DNA from: Theobroma cacao
Taxonomy: Eukaryota; Streptophyta; Magnoliopsida; Malvales; Malvaceae
Direction of reading: 5' to 3'
DNA: 64,000 nt
Assembly (NCBI RefSeq): GCF_000208745.1
Contig: NC_030857.1
Span: 5,883,909 to 5,947,908 of the forward strand
Shown here: positions 59,721-64,000 of the stretch, piece after piece
Position numbering within the stretch: the first letter of the stretch is position 1
Layout: every line of letters begins with the position of its first letter
Notes under the pieces: generated by a model
Seen by the model: only the letters and a program-made list of their open reading frames with translations
Databases searched by the model: none
What the model was told of the DNA's origin: nothing
Made by a program: the position numbers and the translations under genes

Positions 59721-59992
59721 TAGGACTTTGGTGGCGGTTAGGGTTCTTAGGGAGTTAGGGTCTTGGGCTCTTGGCTTGGGCTTCTTAGTCTTGGATCTTT
59801 CTTGCCTAGCACTATAAAATTTTTTTGGCCTTCCGAGCTGGCCCGCCCCAACCCGAGTCAACCCCCTAATCAAACGGGCTAGCCCATTTAGGCACGGTTA
59901 TAATATGGGTCTCAAATACTCAAACCCAACCCACCCCATATTTAATAAAAAAAGTACCGACCCATCGGGCCTAGCCCATATTGACACATCTA

Positions 59993-60000
59993 ATCTTGGG
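59993..60000. repeat. 8-bp target-site duplication ATCTTGGG (right copy)
   Basis: Directly follows the CACATCTA end of the element and matches 55355-55362 exactly. Confidence 0.92.
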
Positions 60001-60299
60001 CCATTTCAATGCACAAATAGTAACGAATTCCAACAGAACAAAATATAAATTGGGTTGATATCACCTTTGGAGGCCTCAAGTTGGGCCGATACATTGCTAC
60101 CAGTATTACCGCATCCAATTGGGCTACACCACATTTAGGCCCATTCCGACGTGGCTATTATTAAGTAGCGAGTGTTGTTTTCCATCTTTACTCGAGCGAG
60201 TGTCTTTCTCATTCCAATTTAGGAAAGAGGATAGAATTACTAGCAACCTCTTGAGCTCTTCCTTCACTCTGCTTGGTTACCGAGAAAATCGATAGGAAT

Positions 60300-61308
60300 A
60301 TGGCGCAAACCCTGGCAATGCCCGTGGCACCCTCTCTCTCCTTCATATGCAACAAAACGAGCTCTCTTTCTCTCTCTAACTCTGTTTCCCTTCCACTTTC
60401 GAACCCTCCGAAGGTAAAAATCCCTTTTAATTTCTTGTCATTTCTGGATTTTCCTCTCTCTTTTTTTTTTTTGCCAATTTTGTTTCATTTCATTGCTTAA
60501 TCCTGTTTCCTGGAATCAAAGAAGAGAAAATTTTAAGCTGGAATTTCTTGATTTCAGTGCAATTTTGTTCATATTGGTGTCCTACATTTTCAATAATGAC
60601 AAACAGAAATTAATTAGTACTATTAGGCTTAATTGATATAGGGTTTAGGCAAAGCGAGTTTCAACATATTTGGAAGTTTCAAATTCAGAACTTCAGTATG
60701 CTCGAGGATAAAAAGAGAGAATTTTCATATTCAAATTTAGAATTCTAAAGCTCTTTCCTTTTCCCCCTTTGTTTAAATTTTAGTTTATTAAGTTGGAAAG
60801 CGAATTCTTATTGTTTTTTTTTAAATCAATTAGTATCGTAGTCTAAGCATCGAATGCGCTCGTGTTGGAGGAGTGGAAATTCCAAACAACAAGAGAGTGG
60901 AATTCTCTCTTCAGTACATCCACGGAATCGGTCGTTCGAGGGCTCGTAAAATTCTCTGCGATCTCAAAATGGAGAACAAAATCACCAAAGATTTGTCTGA
61001 GGAAGAACTCATCACAATTCGTGATGAAGTCTCCAAGTATATGATTGAAGGCGACCTGGTAATTGCCAATTCTCCTTCTGGTAACTCAGCACACGCATTT
61101 CTAAGCGATTTGATGATTTTTCTTTCTTGTGGTGTTGCAGAGGCGGTTCAATGCTCTTAATATAAGGCGACTGAAGGAGATTCAGTGTTACAGAGGGGTG
61201 CGCCATATTCAGGGCTTGCCTTGCAGAGGACAGCGCACCAAAAACAACACTCGGACTTTGAAGGGTAAGAGGGTTACTGTGGCTGGAAAGAAGAAAGCCC
61301 CTCGTTAA
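60300..61308 (+). CDS. RPS13: Ribosomal protein S13, chloroplastic, nuclear-encoded
   Basis: Plastid small-subunit protein S13 (uS13). Exons 60300-60413, 60834-61058 and 61141-61308 join in frame to 168 aa. Residues 1 to about 45 are Ser/Leu/Pro-rich with few acidic residues, a typical chloroplast transit peptide ([14 protein letters not shown]...). The mature domain holds [25 protein letters not shown], the charged [20 protein letters not shown], and the S13 signature [24 protein letters not shown], with a Lys-rich tail ending KKKAPR. It agrees closely with Arabidopsis chloroplast S13. The start was chosen because MAQTL fits the homologue and follows an in-frame upstream ATG (60273) in a less typical context. 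Intron 2 falls between the codons for GDL and RRF, as in the mitochondrial-type gene at 52243. Nothing is broken. Confidence 0.95.
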
Positions 61309-64000
61309 TCTAATCCTTTTGTTTTCCATCAAGTAACTGCATGACTCTGATTTTCAATTTTTGAAATGAATCATTGTCGTACAAATATGATTGATTGGTT
61401 TTGTGTTGATAGCAATATGGGATTTTCAATCTCTATAAGACTTCTGTTTTCAACTTTTTATGTTCCTCGCTTTCCTTCGAGCTTCTGCAAAGCATACGGT
61501 ATACCTCCTCCGGATACCTTGTTAAAAACCAATTTTATCAAACCATTAATTTATATATAAGAGAGCTTCTTTTCCTTGTCTCTAAAACTTTGGGGGGCGT
61601 TTGGTATGATGTAAGGAGGAAAGATCCCTGCTTTTTAATAGGCCGTAATGTGCTTACCGTGTTTGGTTTGCAAAAGAAACATTGAAAAATCTTCCCATTC
61701 TAAAGTGGAGCAAAGAGAATATCATTCTCTTCTCTCACGGGAAAAGTTACTTTCCTTGAAGGTAAAGTTATAATTTCTTTCCCCAAATTATCCTCACCAT
61801 AATCTAATCCTCACTCTTCTTCATCTTTCAAAAAACGATCTTCGAACCAGTGGCTATAGCTTTTTTTTTCATCGAGCTTGAGCTTGTACAAAATAGTGGT
61901 TAGCAGCATCAAGACCCACCATCTAAATAAGAATCTCCTTGGCAAAAACCCGGCTAAAGTGCTTTCTAAATGTCAACCCCATCTCTGTTCTTCTCTTTTC
62001 CAGCTCAGAGCACTTTGTAGTGTGCTTGGAAGGAGGATTTGATCTTTTTACTTTGCAGGGCCATACATACTGGGTAATTTTTAAGTTGTCAGGGGTAAAA
62101 CAAAGTAAATTAATAAAAAGAAAAAACCCAGTAACAATCTGCTTTCAACAGCCCTTCCATTTGTTGCCTTTCTTATTTTATTTGGTGTTTTCATTTCTTT
62201 TTTTCTTATATTTTTATTTACCATTTTACAAAATAATTTTATATGTTTTTTACTTCAATCAATTTTTATAAAAGAAATGTAAACTTAAAAATTTATATTA
62301 AATAGAATGTAACTATTTAATTTTATATTTTCATATATAAAAGTAATTTTATAAATTTATAATACATTTTCAATAAAATATTTTCAAACCAAACGAGCCA
62401 ATGTAATTTACTCAGTAATCATATCTTTTCATATTATGCCAAACGTTGCAAATAGTAACATATCGATGATTTTATGAGTGGTTAAAAAGTAATCACACAA
62501 AGTCATAAATTAAGTCAATGATTTGATTTGAAGTAAAAAATTAATTACTTATGAAATAAATTAAATTATAACAGAATTTTATTAATAATTTAAATATAAA
62601 TTTTTAGATTCATCAATATCATTATATATAAAATAGAAATAAAAATTAATATTAAATTTATACATTAGGCATGGTAAATTTTGTGACATGTTTTCATGCT
62701 TTGAAGTTCATGGATGATTAAAAAGGAATAAAAAGATTTAGTATATTTTTAAAGGAGATAAAAAAAAAGAAAGAAGAAAAAGGAAAGAAAAATAATTCCA
62801 AAAGGGTTTAGTATACTTATAAAGAGAAAAAAAAATAATTCCAAGATTTGAGCCTAAAAGAACTTCAAACCAACTCTTTAATTGATGCAGGGGTAGCAAA
62901 GTTATATATTTTGAATTTTATATACGTTAAAATTAAAAAAAATTAAAAGCTAAGTGGCGATGACCAACCCCCACCATCCCTCTCCCTTATGTTTGGCCAC
63001 AAAATTATCTTTCTAATAATCACATACCAAGCAACAACATTCTCAACGAGCTCATTCTCAACAAAAATCAAACGGCACCTTATATCAGTAACTAGATGGT
63101 CTTTTGCCTTGATGAGCCTCCTAGCCTGCCTAAGTAACTACTTTCACTACCATAATTTTGCAGTTCTTTAGAATCCGCAGGTTATCCGTCCTCCTAGTTG
63201 GTTTCAGACGCAACGCTACCCCATGAGCGGAGCCATCAAACAAAGCCCAAATAGTATACGGAGTGGTAACTAAGAGATGAAGGCCTATAAACATGACCCA
63301 TGATCAGGAAAAGTAAAGACACAGGGAGGGGACAGCCGAGGCCATTGGTATTAACAAAACAATTCAATAAATAATCTTCAATCATCCAAAAACAATACCA
63401 AAAGATCCTTCCCATTCCCGTGGGCAGAATCTGACGTGCGGAAGGTCTTCAAGGTCAATCATCCTGACAAACAGTATCCAGGCTTAAACAGCAAATGCTC
63501 TTTAAAAAAAATGTGAATAGTGGAACCTGCTGCAATTATACCGTGGCTCTGCGGCAGCTAGCGTTCAGTGAACTAAAAGCTGATAAGCTGAAAACACAGC
63601 CAACACCATACTTGCCAGGTGCAAGATCACTCTCAACAAGTCAATCCTGAATCCTAATACTGTCAGTGTTCGGTCTCTTGACTTAGCAAATCCTATTATT
63701 GCTCTCAAGTTCTTGTTTTCTTGCCAAGGAAACTAAAAGGAGAGGAAAGGTACAAATCTGACACTTCTCGAGCGAGAAACTAGGGAAGGAAATACACTTA
63801 TTAGATTCAACTGTTTTTTTATAATAGAGAAATAGAATCTTCACCGACTGGATTCAAGTTGGGCATATTCCTATAGAACTTGAAACCTGGTTTACCAAGG
63901 TACCAGAGTTCAAAGTCGTCAGACCCAAATCTTAAGCCACTTGAGAGACAAAGCAAAGAAGAAAAACAATAATGACCTCGAACTCCCTTCAAAATGTCCA
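61309..64000. other. Chloroplast S13 3' UTR and intergenic DNA to the window end
   Basis: The 3' UTR is probably the first 200-250 bp. A foldback-like block at 61602-62446 is listed separately. Beyond about 62.5 kb I see AT-rich sequence, then from about 62.97 kb a less AT-rich stretch without a supported ORF. That stretch could be the edge (UTR or intron) of a gene lying beyond the window. Confidence 0.45.
61602..62446. mobile_element. Possible hAT-type MITE
   Basis: CGTTTGGTATGATGTAAGG at 61602 is met at about 62446 by the inverted end CGTTTGGCATAATATGAAAA (minus strand). An inner pair, GTGTTTGGTTTGCAAAAG (about 61657) and inverted CTCGTTTGGTTTGAAAAT (about 62396), is also inverted. No target duplication was resolved and no ORF is supported. 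Confidence 0.4.

Larger units (their letters stand above)
55363..59992 (-). mobile_element. hAT superfamily DNA transposon, decayed
   Basis: A 4630-bp element. Terminal inverted repeats are TAGACTTGTCAATATGGG at the left and TAGATGTGTCAATATGGG at the right (minus strand), with two mismatches in the first 18 bases. They are flanked by the perfect 8-bp duplication ATCTTGGG. The subterminal regions are rich in GGGCTAGCCC/GGCCC-type motifs at both ends, as in hAT elements where transposase binds subterminal repeats. The transposase gene lies on the minus strand in the left half and is broken, so the copy cannot mobilise itself. Confidence 0.95.

Noticed and set aside
63171..64000. Less AT-rich sequence at the window end that could belong to a gene
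   Set aside because: No supported ORF or clear splice pair within the window; evidence would have to come from sequence beyond it.

Overview
The window is nuclear DNA from a flowering plant. The protein-coding genes have GT–AG introns, the intergenic DNA is very AT-rich, and transposons of several plant classes are present. The gene set (plant MEKK1, nitrate reductase, DUF1644, CML, organelle-targeted S13 proteins) is that of a eudicot. A chloroplast-type S13 re-targeted to mitochondria fits a rosid; the exact species cannot be told from the sequence. It is a draft assembly with N gaps at 30254-30389, 33452, 40009-40017 and 54664.

Layout, left to right. 1-3.7 kb is AT-rich intergenic DNA. 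4.1-9.7 kb holds a MEKK1-type MAP kinase kinase kinase (8 coding exons, +). 11.3-15.5 kb holds a DUF1644 zinc-finger-like gene with an intron of about 3 kb in its 5' leader (+). 15.5-22.6 kb has no gene I can support. 22.8-27.3 kb holds a complete nitrate reductase (4 exons, +) with a small MITE in its third intron. 27.3-31.9 kb is intergenic and includes a (TA)n tract with an assembly gap. 31,956-41,111 is a minus-strand Ty3/gypsy retrotransposon with dual RNase H (Tat/Ogre-like), two LTRs of about 2.5 kb and a 5-bp target duplication. Its gag, protease and most of RT are deleted, and a 62/124-bp tandem array lies in its 3' region. 42.8-43.3 kb holds an intronless calmodulin-like protein (+). 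44.9-49.7 kb holds a 6-phosphogluconolactonase-like gene (3 exons, +) whose 3.9-kb intron carries a large foldback. 50.9-52.0 kb holds two adjacent MITE-like elements. 52.2-53.4 kb holds a mitochondrial-type ribosomal protein S13 gene (+). 55,363-59,992 is a decayed hAT transposon (transposase on -) with an exact 8-bp target duplication. 60.3-61.3 kb holds the chloroplast ribosomal protein S13 gene (+). The last 2.7 kb is intergenic with MITE-like sequence.

No gene cluster for a single pathway is evident. Nitrate reductase and a phosphogluconolactonase-like protein both touch nitrogen/NADPH metabolism, but nothing in the sequence links them. The most interesting biology is the pair of related organellar S13 genes with matching intron positions, only about 7 kb apart and separated mostly by transposon sequence. 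This looks like a surviving tandem duplication behind the known replacement of mitochondrial S13 by a chloroplast-derived copy. Also notable are the altered active-site motifs of the 6PGL-like protein, the upstream ORF overlapping the MEKK1 start, and the satellite-like array inside the retrotransposon. I found no wholly new molecular system.
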